Assembly: GCA_016302215.1 (NCBI GenBank) | Contig: JAEDNZ010000123.1 | Span: forward strand, 1 to 5,541 | Reading direction: 5' to 3' | DNA from: Muribaculaceae bacterium | GTDB lineage: Bacteria; Bacteroidota; Bacteroidia; Bacteroidales; Muribaculaceae | DNA: 5,541 bases | Shown here: positions 1 through 5,541 of the stretch, one piece after another | How the letters are laid out: every line of letters begins with the position of its first letter | Position numbering within the stretch: position 1 is the first letter of the stretch | Program-made: the position numbers and the translations under genes | The notes under the pieces: model-generated | Database searches by the model: none | What the model saw: the letters and a program-made list of their open reading frames with translations, nothing else | Told to the model about the DNA's origin: nothing

Positions 1-33
1 GATGGCAGCTGCTCTAAAATACTGGTGAAGTAA
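1..33 (+). CDS. possible 3' end of an upstream gene (partial, unidentified)
   Basis: Frame 1 reads DGSCSKILVK and then a TAA stop at 31-33, 22 bases before a strong intrinsic terminator. That spacing is what one expects for the last gene of a + strand transcript. Ten codons are too few to identify a family. Frame 2 is also open from base 2 and ends with a TGA at 26-28 (MAAALKYW), so the frame is not certain. Only the position before the terminator supports a coding call. Confidence 0.22.
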   Translation, partial: DGSCSKILVK

Positions 34-55
34 GCACTGCTACATCATAAATATG

Positions 56-85
56 AAAATCCGCACCCACGGGTGCGGATTTTTT
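56..85 (+). terminator. intrinsic (Rho-independent) terminator
   Basis: A perfect 13-base inverted repeat (AAAATCCGCACCC at 56-68, GGGTGCGGATTTT at 71-83) surrounds two bases, so the real hairpin is about 12 bp with a 4-base loop. The GC-rich core runs into six T residues at 80-85. It would end a + strand transcript entering from the left and insulate the DUF389 gene from it. The A-run on the 5' side gives the opposite strand a four-T tail, so it could work both ways, although no - strand gene is visible here to need it. Confidence 0.88.
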
Positions 86-118
86 GTGTCATATGGCGCC
101 GGAGAGATAAAAAAGTAG

Positions 119-126
119 TAACTTTA
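119..126 (+). promoter_or_regulatory. candidate Bacteroidota -7 box for the DUF389 gene
   Basis: TAACTTTA differs by one base from the Bacteroidota primary-sigma -7 consensus TAnnTTTG. It lies between the upstream terminator and the DUF389 start, where a promoter is needed. No TTTG is found about 20 bases upstream; the nearest (83-86) lies inside the terminator T-tract, 32 bases away. A transcript from here would have a leader of roughly 70-80 bases to the ATG at 207. Confidence 0.33.
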
Positions 127-206
127 CGGAGACGCAGCGGCGGCCGGGCAACAAAAGGCATCGCGGCGTGTTGTATAAACTGAAAAGAGACAGAATTTAT
201 CCGGAT

Positions 207-1631
207 ATGATAATTGACCGAATAGCTAATATGCTTAAGCGCCTTGTGAGCAATTATTTCACGCTCACGGGCTACACAGTGGCTCAAGAAGAGATCGATG
301 CCGAGGTAAAGCGAGGTGTATCGTTCAGAGGCACCAATATCGTGGTGCTGATATTTGCTATCTTCATAGCATCGCTGGGGTTGAACACCAACTCCACGGC
401 CGTGATTATCGGCGCGATGCTCATCTCGCCGCTGATGGGACCTATCATAGGCATAGGCTTTGGCCTTGGGGTGCAAAACTTCAGGCTGGTGCACTCGTCG
501 GCGCGCAATCTGGCGATAGCAGCGGGCATCAGCGTGGCGGCCTCGACGGTGTTTTTTATGATATCGCCGGTGGGCGAGGGTCACAGCGAGCTGTTGGCGC
601 GCACATCGCCCACGATATATGATGTGCTGATAGCCTTATTCGGTGGCGGCGCGGGCATCGTGGGCATAGCCTCGCGCAGCAAGGGCAATGTGCTGCCGGG
701 CGTGGCGATAGCTACGGCGCTGATGCCGCCGCTGTGTACGGCGGGCTTCGGCCTTGCCACGCTGCAGATGCAGTATTTCTTTGGGGCGCTGTATCTGTTT
801 GTTATCAACTCGATATTTATAGCTCTGGCCACGTTTATCGGCGTGAAGGCCATGAAATATACCCCGATAGCTGTGGTCGATGCCGCTTGGAACCGCCGAG
901 TGCGGCGCATCATCTACACCATCGTAGCGCTCACCATCTTGCCGAGCATCTATCTGACGTATAATATGATATCGATGAACCGCTTTAAGCTGGCGGCTGA
1001 TAGGTTTGTGACGCAGGAGTTTAGGTTTGCGGCTACGCATGTGCTGAGCAAGAACGCGACGAAGAGCGACGGCGAGCGCCGTATCGATGTGACGCTGATA
1101 GGGCGCATCTTGCCGGCTGACTCGCTGCATGTGGCAATGTCATCGCGCTTGCAATACTATGGCCTTGAAGGCGTGAAGCTGAATATCGTGCAGGGCGAGT
1201 CGCCGGTGTTTAGCGGTCCCACACAGACCACTACTGCCACCGACATATATCGTATAGCGCAAGAGGCGCTGGCCGAGCGGCAGCATGTGGTGGACTCGCT
1301 GGAGGCACGCCTGGCCACCACTTCGCGCAACGACACCATTGCGTTGCAGCTGTCGCGCGAGGTGCGTGCGCTGTTCCCGCAGGTGGTGTCAATAGCTGTG
1401 AGCCGCAGCGTGTTCGGCAGCAGCGGGTCCGAGCGCAGCGATACTGTGAATGTGGCACTGCTGCGCTATGCCGGCGTGCTCAACGGGGTGGGGCGTCAGC
1501 GCCTGCGCGACTTCCTCGCCGCAAGGCTCAAGGAGCCGGATATAGTGCTGATTGATGTCACTAAGGATATCACGCTCGGCCACGATGCCCAAGCCGACAA
1601 TGATGTTGCACCTAAAGAACCGCAGCTATGA
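207..1631 (+). CDS. DUF389 family multi-spanning membrane protein
   Basis: Inner-membrane protein of the DUF389 family, whose biochemical role is not established. From the ATG at 207 it has 474 residues. Hydrophobic segments lie near residues 44-59, 64-86, 100-119, 138-156, 163-185, 192-213 and 235-253. Family hallmarks are GAMLISPLMGPI (69-80), LARTSPTIYDVLIALFGG (about 130-147) and GVAIATALMPPLC (165-177). The basic patch NRRVRR (229-234) just before the last segment suggests that loop is cytoplasmic. With seven spans and the N-terminus inside, the tail of about 220 residues would be periplasmic; it includes a charged, heptad-like helix around 344-387. No clear Shine-Dalgarno sequence chooses the start: a GTG at 168 would add 13 residues, and an ATG at 231 gives MLKRLVSNYF, close to where I recall Bacteroides homologues beginning. 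Its stop overlaps the next start (ATGA), implying coupled translation with the MmcQ/YjbR gene. Confidence 0.9.
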   Translation: MIIDRIANMLKRLVSNYFTLTGYTVAQEEIDAEVKRGVSFRGTNIVVLIFAIFIASLGLNTNSTAVIIGAMLISPLMGPIIGIGFGLGVQNFRLVHSSARNLAIAAGISVAASTVFFMISPVGEGHSELLARTSPTIYDVLIALFGGGAGIVGIASRSKGNVLPGVAIATALMPPLCTAGFGLATLQMQYFFGALYLFVINSIFIALATFIGVKAMKYTPIAVVDAAWNRRVRRIIYTIVALTILPSIYLTYNMISMNRFKLAADRFVTQEFRFAATHVLSKNATKSDGERRIDVTLIGRILPADSLHVAMSSRLQYYGLEGVKLNIVQGESPVFSGPTQTTTATDIYRIAQEALAERQHVVDSLEARLATTSRNDTIALQLSREVRALFPQVVSIAVSRSVFGSSGSERSDTVNVALLRYAGVLNGVGRQRLRDFLAARLKEPDIVLIDVTKDITLGHDAQADNDVAPKEPQL

Positions 1632-1996
1632 ATATAGAGGCTGTGCGCGAATATTGCTTGACGCTGCCCTTGGCTGAGGAGTGTCTGCCCTTTGACGACA
1701 CCACGCTGGTGTTTAAGGTCCTGGGCAAGATGTTTGCCGTGGTGAGCATGCTGCGCCCTGATGTGGTGATAGTCAAGTGCGAGCCGGAATTGGCGATAGA
1801 GCTTCGTGAGCGCTATGCCGACATCGAGGCGGCGTGGCACTTCAACAAACGCCACTGGAATGAGCTGCACACCGAGCCACACCTGCGCGACAGCTTTGTG
1901 TGCGAGCAGATACGCGGCAGCTATGCCGCGGTGATAGCGATGATGCCGCGCCGCGTGGTTGCCGCACACCCGCAGGTGCTGACGGTGCAACGCTGA
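1628..1996 (+). CDS. MmcQ/YjbR family protein (CyaY-like fold)
   Basis: A 122-residue protein, full length for the MmcQ/YjbR (DUF419) family. Recognisable pieces are PFDDTTLVFKVLGKMFA (21-37), VKCEPELAIELRERY (49-63), HFNKRHWNEL (71-80, matching the family's usual NKRHW core) and SYAAVIAMMPRR (98-109). Members adopt a small alpha/beta fold related to CyaY/frataxin and are often labelled DNA-binding, but physiological function is poorly defined; the name MmcQ comes from a mitomycin cluster and implies nothing about this gene. No signal peptide or membrane segment is seen, so it should be cytoplasmic. The ATG shares bases with the DUF389 stop (ATGA at 1628-1631), so it is probably translated by coupling from that message. 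It ends 1 base before the T-tract of the convergent terminator. Confidence 0.88.
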   Translation: MNIEAVREYCLTLPLAEECLPFDDTTLVFKVLGKMFAVVSMLRPDVVIVKCEPELAIELRERYADIEAAWHFNKRHWNELHTEPHLRDSFVCEQIRGSYAAVIAMMPRRVVAAHPQVLTVQR

Positions 1997-1997
1997 A

Positions 1998-2048
1998 GCA
2001 AAAGAAGAAGCCTGCCGAGAGCAACGTTGCTCCCCCGGGCAGGCTTCT
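1998..2048 (-). terminator. two-tier hairpin, probable terminator of the guaA-pfp transcript
   Basis: An 11-bp perfect stem (AGAAGCCTGCC at 2006-2016, GGCAGGCTTCT at 2038-2048) encloses a second, self-complementary 14-mer, GAGCAACGTTGCTC (2019-2032). Read on the - strand, the outer stem is followed by TCTTTTG, the U-rich tail of an intrinsic terminator, about 50 bases beyond the pfp stop. Read on the + strand there is no U-run after the stem, so termination of the MmcQ/YjbR transcript would be weaker. The stem starts 10 bases after that gene's stop. The 21-base loop containing its own palindrome is unusual for a simple terminator. Confidence 0.68.
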
Positions 2049-2100
2049 CTGCAAGCTGAGATTCGGGTATTTTTCTCGGTAGCGCGAGGCTGAGTGTTTG

Positions 2101-3753
2101 TTACTTGCCTTCGTGCTCGTATTTCAGTGTCATAGAGGGCTGGTCGCAGACCTCAGCGGGGCCGAAGTACTGGATAGGGCCGGGATAAACATAGCAGGTA
2201 TTTACAGCCCACTTGTCGCGCTGGTCGGCGAATTTGAGGAAGGGCTTGCCGTCGAGGCGCACGAGAGCTTTTTGTATCACGGGCTTGTCAGCACCATTGC
2301 GGCGCTCTATGTTCATCATCATGGTGATGGGGATACCACCGCATATCCACTGCACGGCGGGCTTTACGAGGTTGCGCACAGACGACATGTAGCCTGTAAC
2401 GCCGGCATACACGAGGCAGGCGGCGTTGTAGCCGAGAGCGTAGCAGTAGTCGGTGTCAAAGTTAGAGGGCGCGGCGCAGCGGCCTTCGTAGCCGAAGAAG
2501 TGGTGCTGAGCGGCAAATTTGCCTACATACTTGCCTTCTTCCTTCATGGCAGCGAGGCGCTTGCCCACCATGTTGCTGAGGAGCTTCTCGGTCTCGATGA
2601 GCGATACTTGCACGTTGCCGTGGGGGTCGCGGTCGAGCATGAGCTGGCGAGCCACGTCGTCGGGGAGCGAGTTGAGCGTAGCGGCGTTCTCGGCTGAGAT
2701 GTGAGCCTTGATATATTCGGGCAGCTTCTCGGTGTCGATGCCGGCGATGTCGTCGGCGTGCTCGGCGATGACGTTGTTGAGCTCGGCGATGAGCTTCTTG
2801 ATAGCGGGGATAAACTCGATGAGGCCTTCAGGGATGAGCACGGTGCCGTAGTTGTTGCCGTCGGCGGCGCGAGCGGCCACGATGTCGGCGATGTAGTTGA
2901 CAACGTCGTCGAGGGTCATGTTTTTGGCCTCAACCTCCTCAGAGATGATGCATACGTTGGGCTGAGTCTGGAGCGCACATTCAAGGGCGATGTGGCTTGC
3001 CGAGCGGCCCATGAGCTTGATGAAGTGCCAGTACTTCTTGGCTGAGTTGCAGTCGCACTCGATGTTGCCGATAAGCTCGGAATAGACCTTGGTGGCGGTG
3101 TCAAAGCCGAAAGATGTCTCTATCATATCGTTTTTGAGGTCGCCGTCGATGGTCTTCGGGCAGCCGATGACTTGCACGCCGGCGTTGATGCTCTTGTAAT
3201 ATTCGGCGAGGACGGCAGCGTTGGTGTTAGAGTCGTCGCCACCGATGATGACTACGGCCTTGATGTTGAGCTCTTTGAGGATTTCGAGAGCTTTGTCAAA
3301 CTGCTCTTTGCGCTCGAGCTTTGTGCGGCCGGAGCCAATGATGTCAAAGCCGCCGGTGTTGCGATATTCGTCAATGATAGCCGAAGTAAGCTCGATGTAC
3401 TTGTGGTCCACGAGACCGCCGGGGCCCATAAGGAAGCCGAAGAGGCGGCTGTCGCGGTGAATGCGCTTGATGCCGTCAAATAGACCGCTGATGACGTTGT
3501 GACCGCCGGGGGCTTGACCGCCGGAGAGGATGACGCCTACATTGACGGGCTTGCCGCCTTTGGGCGAAGCGGTGTCTTTTTCAAAGCGTAGCTCGGGGAG
3601 ACCATAGGTGTTGGGGAATAGTTCTTTGATTTTTTCTTGGTCAGCCACAGACTGAGTGGGCTTACCCTCGACCATTTTGAGCGAGCTGGTCAAGGCAATT
3701 GGCAACTTGGGCTGGTAAGCCAAGCGAGCCTTCTGCAAAGCACTCTTTTTCAT
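2101..3753 (-). CDS. pfp: pyrophosphate-dependent 6-phosphofructokinase (diphosphate--fructose-6-phosphate 1-phosphotransferase)
   Basis: Cytoplasmic enzyme that reversibly phosphorylates fructose 6-phosphate with PPi, serving glycolysis and gluconeogenesis. At 550 residues it belongs to the long PFP clade, not the roughly 320-residue ATP-PFK type. Visible motifs in order: GGQAPGG (78-84), GSGRTK (140-145), GGDDSNTNAA (171-180), PKTIDGDLKND (199-209, with the catalytic TIDGD), MGRSASHIALE (248-258, fructose 6-phosphate binding), PEG (308-310) and GYEGRC (421-426). Asp174 and Lys200 replace the two glycines (104 and 124 in E. coli PfkA) that permit ATP use; this pair is the known signature of PPi dependence. 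The helical insertion around 312-400 is typical of the clade. The ATG at 3753 is the first in frame and gives a family-like N-terminus. It lies 81 bases downstream of guaA on the same strand with no hairpin terminator between, so cotranscription is plausible. The reading frame is intact. Confidence 0.96.
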   Translation of the reverse strand: MKKSALQKARLAYQPKLPIALTSSLKMVEGKPTQSVADQEKIKELFPNTYGLPELRFEKDTASPKGGKPVNVGVILSGGQAPGGHNVISGLFDGIKRIHRDSRLFGFLMGPGGLVDHKYIELTSAIIDEYRNTGGFDIIGSGRTKLERKEQFDKALEILKELNIKAVVIIGGDDSNTNAAVLAEYYKSINAGVQVIGCPKTIDGDLKNDMIETSFGFDTATKVYSELIGNIECDCNSAKKYWHFIKLMGRSASHIALECALQTQPNVCIISEEVEAKNMTLDDVVNYIADIVAARAADGNNYGTVLIPEGLIEFIPAIKKLIAELNNVIAEHADDIAGIDTEKLPEYIKAHISAENAATLNSLPDDVARQLMLDRDPHGNVQVSLIETEKLLSNMVGKRLAAMKEEGKYVGKFAAQHHFFGYEGRCAAPSNFDTDYCYALGYNAACLVYAGVTGYMSSVRNLVKPAVQWICGGIPITMMMNIERRNGADKPVIQKALVRLDGKPFLKFADQRDKWAVNTCYVYPGPIQYFGPAEVCDQPSMTLKYEHEGK

Positions 3754-3834
3754 TTAGAAATTATATGAAATAGTTATTTATTATTGTTAGTTGCAATGAT
3801 GATTATAGGTGTATGGGGTAGAGTGGGGCGGGGG
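3754..3834 (-). promoter_or_regulatory. guaA-pfp intergenic spacer, C-rich and G-depleted on the transcript
   Basis: On the - strand this 81-base spacer contains 26 C and only 2 G. The C runs (CCCCC, CCCC, CCCC) begin immediately after the guaA stop, and an A/T-rich half leads into the pfp start. With almost no G, the RNA cannot form a stable hairpin. C-rich, G-poor, unstructured RNA is the general profile of a Rho-loading (rut) site, so it may tune read-through from guaA to pfp. I found no TAnnTTTG box here; TATAAT occurs (CTATAATC on the - strand) but without a convincing partner element. The function is inference; the base skew is directly countable. Confidence 0.35.
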
Positions 3835-5358
3835 TTACTCCCATTCGATGGTGGCCGGTGGCTTTGACGAGATGTCATAGCATACGCGGTTCACGCCACG
3901 CACCTGGTTGATGATATCGTTGGACACCTTGGCCATGAAGTCGTAGGGGAGGTGAGCCCAGTCAGCGGTCATGGCATCGGTTGATGTCACGGCGCGGAGC
4001 GCTACGGCGCGCTCGTAAGTGCGCTCATCGCCCATCACGCCCACGCTCTGCACGGGCAGGAGTATCACGCCGGCTTGCCACACTTGGTCATAGAGGCCCC
4101 ACTGGCGGAGGCCGCTGATGAAGATGTCGTCAGCGTCTTGTAGTATGCGCACCTTCTCGCGAGTGATGTCGCCGAGGATGCGCACGGCGAGGCCCGGCCC
4201 GGGGAATGGGTGGCGCTTAATCAGGTGCTCCGGCATGCCGAGGGCGCGACCTACGGCTCTCACCTCGTCTTTAAAGAGGAGGCGTAGCGGCTCGCATAGC
4301 TTGAGGTTCATCTTTTGCGGCAGACCGCCCACATTGTGGTGGCTCTTGATGGTGGTGCCGGTGATTGAGAGCGACTCTATGCAGTCAGGGTAGATGGTGC
4401 CCTGCGCGAGCCATTTCACATCTTTGATTTTGTGAGCTTCGGCATCGAAGACATCGATAAAGCCTTTGCCTATGATTTTGCGTTTGCGCTCGGGCTCGGT
4501 GACACCTGCCAGCTCGGCGAAGAATTTGTCAGAGGCATCGACGCCCACCACGTTGAGGCCGAGGCCTTCGTAGTCAGCCATGACGTTGGCAAACTCGTTT
4601 TTGCGCAGCATACCATGATCTACAAAGATGCACGTGAGGTTTTTGCCTATGGCTTTGTTGAGGAGCACAGCGGCTACCGAGGAGTCCACGCCGCCACTGA
4701 GGCCGAGGACCACTTTGTCGTCGCCTAACTGCTGACGAAGGGCAGCGACGGTGGTTTCGATAAATGACTCGGCGCTCCAAGAGCAGTGAGAGCCGCAGAT
4801 GCCTTCCACGAAGTTTTGCAGCAACTGCGTGCCGCAAGAGGAGTGGAACACCTCGGGGTGAAACTGCACGCCCCACACCTTGTTGTCGCGGGCGGCGAAG
4901 GCAGCGCAAGCCACTTCGTCGGTTGAGGCGATGATGTCATACCCTGTGGGGAGCGAGGTGATGGTGTCGCCGTGGCTCATCCATACCTGGCTGCCCACCT
5001 CGATGCCGTGAAGCAGGGGGTTGCTGGTGTCAGAGTGAGCGAGGAGCGCTCTGCCATACTCGCGCGAGGGCGCAGGCTCTACCGAGCCGCCGCCGTCATA
5101 AGAGAGGAGCTGAGCGCCATAGCAGATGCCGAGCACGGGGTATCGCCCGATGAGTTTGCTGAGGTCAGTCTTGAAAGCCTTTTCGTCATATACCGAGAAA
5201 GGGCTTCCGGAGAGAATGACACCAATGACACCGGGGTCATCGTAGGGGAATTTGTTGTAGGGAAGGATTTCACAATAAGTGTTCAGCTCGCGCACGCGGC
5301 GGCCGATGAGCTGCGTGGTCTGCGAGCCGAAATCAAGAATAATAATCTTTTCCTGCAT
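3835..5358 (-). CDS. guaA: GMP synthase (glutamine-hydrolysing)
   Basis: Cytoplasmic enzyme of the last step of de novo GMP synthesis: XMP, ATP and glutamine give GMP, AMP, PPi and glutamate. The 507 residues hold both halves. The N-terminal class I glutamine amidotransferase domain (about 1-190) has ILSGSP (48-53), the nucleophile elbow GICYGAQ (77-83, Cys79) and VQFHPEV (164-170, His167 and Glu169) completing the triad. The ATP pyrophosphatase domain has the PP-loop LGLSGGVDSS (218-227), VDHGMLRKNE (246-255) and GTIYPDCIES (320-329). The C-terminal dimerisation and XMP-binding domain has HPFPGPGLAVRI (383-394) and ends in KPPATIEWE (499-507), the conserved finish of the family. The start ATG at 5358 gives MQEKIIILDFGSQ, the standard N-terminus. 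It is the first gene of the - strand pair with pfp, with a promoter-like element about 85 bases upstream. All catalytic residues are present and the frame is intact. Confidence 0.97.
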   Translation of the reverse strand: MQEKIIILDFGSQTTQLIGRRVRELNTYCEILPYNKFPYDDPGVIGVILSGSPFSVYDEKAFKTDLSKLIGRYPVLGICYGAQLLSYDGGGSVEPAPSREYGRALLAHSDTSNPLLHGIEVGSQVWMSHGDTITSLPTGYDIIASTDEVACAAFAARDNKVWGVQFHPEVFHSSCGTQLLQNFVEGICGSHCSWSAESFIETTVAALRQQLGDDKVVLGLSGGVDSSVAAVLLNKAIGKNLTCIFVDHGMLRKNEFANVMADYEGLGLNVVGVDASDKFFAELAGVTEPERKRKIIGKGFIDVFDAEAHKIKDVKWLAQGTIYPDCIESLSITGTTIKSHHNVGGLPQKMNLKLCEPLRLLFKDEVRAVGRALGMPEHLIKRHPFPGPGLAVRILGDITREKVRILQDADDIFISGLRQWGLYDQVWQAGVILLPVQSVGVMGDERTYERAVALRAVTSTDAMTADWAHLPYDFMAKVSNDIINQVRGVNRVCYDISSKPPATIEWE

Positions 5359-5443
5359 CAGTGGGTAAGAATATATCGGTTTACCTAAATTGTAGATTTA
5401 GAGAAAAATGGCGTGCTGCTCGGAGTAGCCTGTTTTTCGTCTG
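5359..5443 (-). promoter_or_regulatory. guaA 5' leader
   Basis: This is the stretch between the -7 element and the guaA ATG, so a leader of up to about 80 bases. It contains one short, weak A/T-rich hairpin: CTAAAT (5385-5390) and ATTTAG (5396-5401) around a 5-base loop. I recognise no purine riboswitch architecture and no strong Shine-Dalgarno sequence before the ATG. An open frame runs through it on the - strand, but it crosses the promoter and shows no coding character. Confidence 0.35.
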
Positions 5444-5451
5444 CAAAGGTA
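5444..5451 (-). promoter_or_regulatory. guaA: guaA promoter -7 element (Bacteroidota type)
   Basis: On the - strand the bases read TACCTTTG, followed by CAGACG: an exact match to the Bacteroidota primary-sigma -7 consensus TAnnTTTG. It lies 85 bases before the guaA ATG and points toward it. No TTTG-type -33 element occurs about 20 bases further upstream; the nearest candidate, GTTTC, is only about 12 bases away. The missing -33 suggests that strength may depend on an activator or on the T-rich spacer (5452-5463). Confidence 0.62.
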
Positions 5452-5467
5452 ATAAAAAAATATGAAA

Positions 5468-5483
5468 CACGCGAGGCCACGCG
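5468..5483. repeat. tandem CACGCG repeat upstream of the guaA promoter
   Basis: CACGCG occurs at 5468-5473 and again at 5478-5483, separated by AGGC, so the copies start exactly 10 bases apart, about one helical turn. They lie 16-32 bases upstream of the -7 element, covering the place where a -33 box is missing. Direct repeats on one face of the helix are a common operator layout, but a short GC-rich repeat can arise by chance. Apart from this and the A-rich stretch beside the -7 box, I see nothing recognisable in 5452-5541. Confidence 0.35.
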
Positions 5484-5541
5484 CAATTAAAAAGCATTAG
5501 CAAAGAATAAAAGTTGGAAAAGCTGTCGCGGCGAGCTATCG

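Noticed and set aside
45..584. 179-codon - strand open frame under the DUF389 gene
   Set aside because: It runs through the terminator hairpin at 56-85 and gives a histidine/arginine-rich translation typical of the wrong strand.
636..1130. 164-codon - strand open frame inside the DUF389 gene
   Set aside because: It is the reverse complement of conserved DUF389 membrane segments, with low-complexity basic composition and no independent support.
2098..2697. 199-codon open frame on the + strand, antisense to pfp
   Set aside because: It overlaps a clear pfp gene entirely, and its valine-, alanine- and histidine-rich translation reflects the reverse complement of pfp codons. No family motif or promoter supports it.
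3807..3834. Possible G-quadruplex on the + strand
   Set aside because: Only three G-runs of four or more are present (GGGG, GGGG, GGGGG); a fourth run needs the GG at 3808-3809, giving at best a weak two-tetrad structure.
4972..5388. 138-codon open frame on the + strand, antisense to the guaA 5' end
   Set aside because: It is a shadow of guaA, whose catalytic motifs span the same bases. The translation has no recognisable domain.
5359..5443. Purine riboswitch in the guaA leader
   Set aside because: The leader lacks a three-way junction and the conserved loop sequences; only a 6-bp A/T hairpin is visible.
5379..5539. Open - strand frame upstream of guaA
   Set aside because: It crosses the -7 element and the A/T-rich promoter spacer, has no family resemblance and ends within the leader. 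More likely non-coding.
1..5541. Mobile element, CRISPR array, defence or toxin-antitoxin system
   Set aside because: No transposase, integrase, terminal inverted repeats, spaced repeat array or recognised defence domain is present. All long genes are intact housekeeping or conserved-family genes.

Overview
The window looks like an ordinary chromosomal stretch from a Bacteroidota bacterium, most likely a Bacteroidales gut lineage; Muribaculaceae-like is a guess from the fairly high GC and the protein flavour. The grounds are a long-type pyrophosphate-dependent phosphofructokinase, a GMP synthase and a DUF389 membrane protein that read like Bacteroidales versions, starts without clear Shine-Dalgarno sequences, and a textbook Bacteroidota -7 element (TACCTTTG) upstream of guaA.

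Layout, left to right. Bases 1-33 may be the last codons of an upstream + strand gene, followed by a strong intrinsic terminator (56-85). A + strand pair follows: a DUF389 multi-spanning membrane protein (207-1631) and a small MmcQ/YjbR-family protein (1628-1996), sharing an ATGA stop/start overlap. A 104-base convergent spacer holds a two-tier hairpin that reads as a terminator for the opposite strand. The right half is a - strand pair: guaA (5358-3835) first, then pfp (3753-2101), separated by 81 bases whose transcript would be extremely C-rich and G-poor. Upstream of guaA are an 85-base leader, the -7 element and a tandem CACGCG repeat where a -33 element would be expected.

Function. guaA makes GMP from XMP, and pfp interconverts fructose 6-phosphate and fructose 1,6-bisphosphate using pyrophosphate. 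The guaA reaction releases PPi, which Pfp can use, but such a link between the neighbours is only an inference. The DUF389 and MmcQ/YjbR proteins have no established physiological role. I see no mobile element, CRISPR array, tRNA, rRNA or evident new multi-gene system. The most interesting leftovers are non-coding: the G-depleted guaA-pfp spacer, the repeat upstream of guaA and the nested palindrome between the convergent genes.
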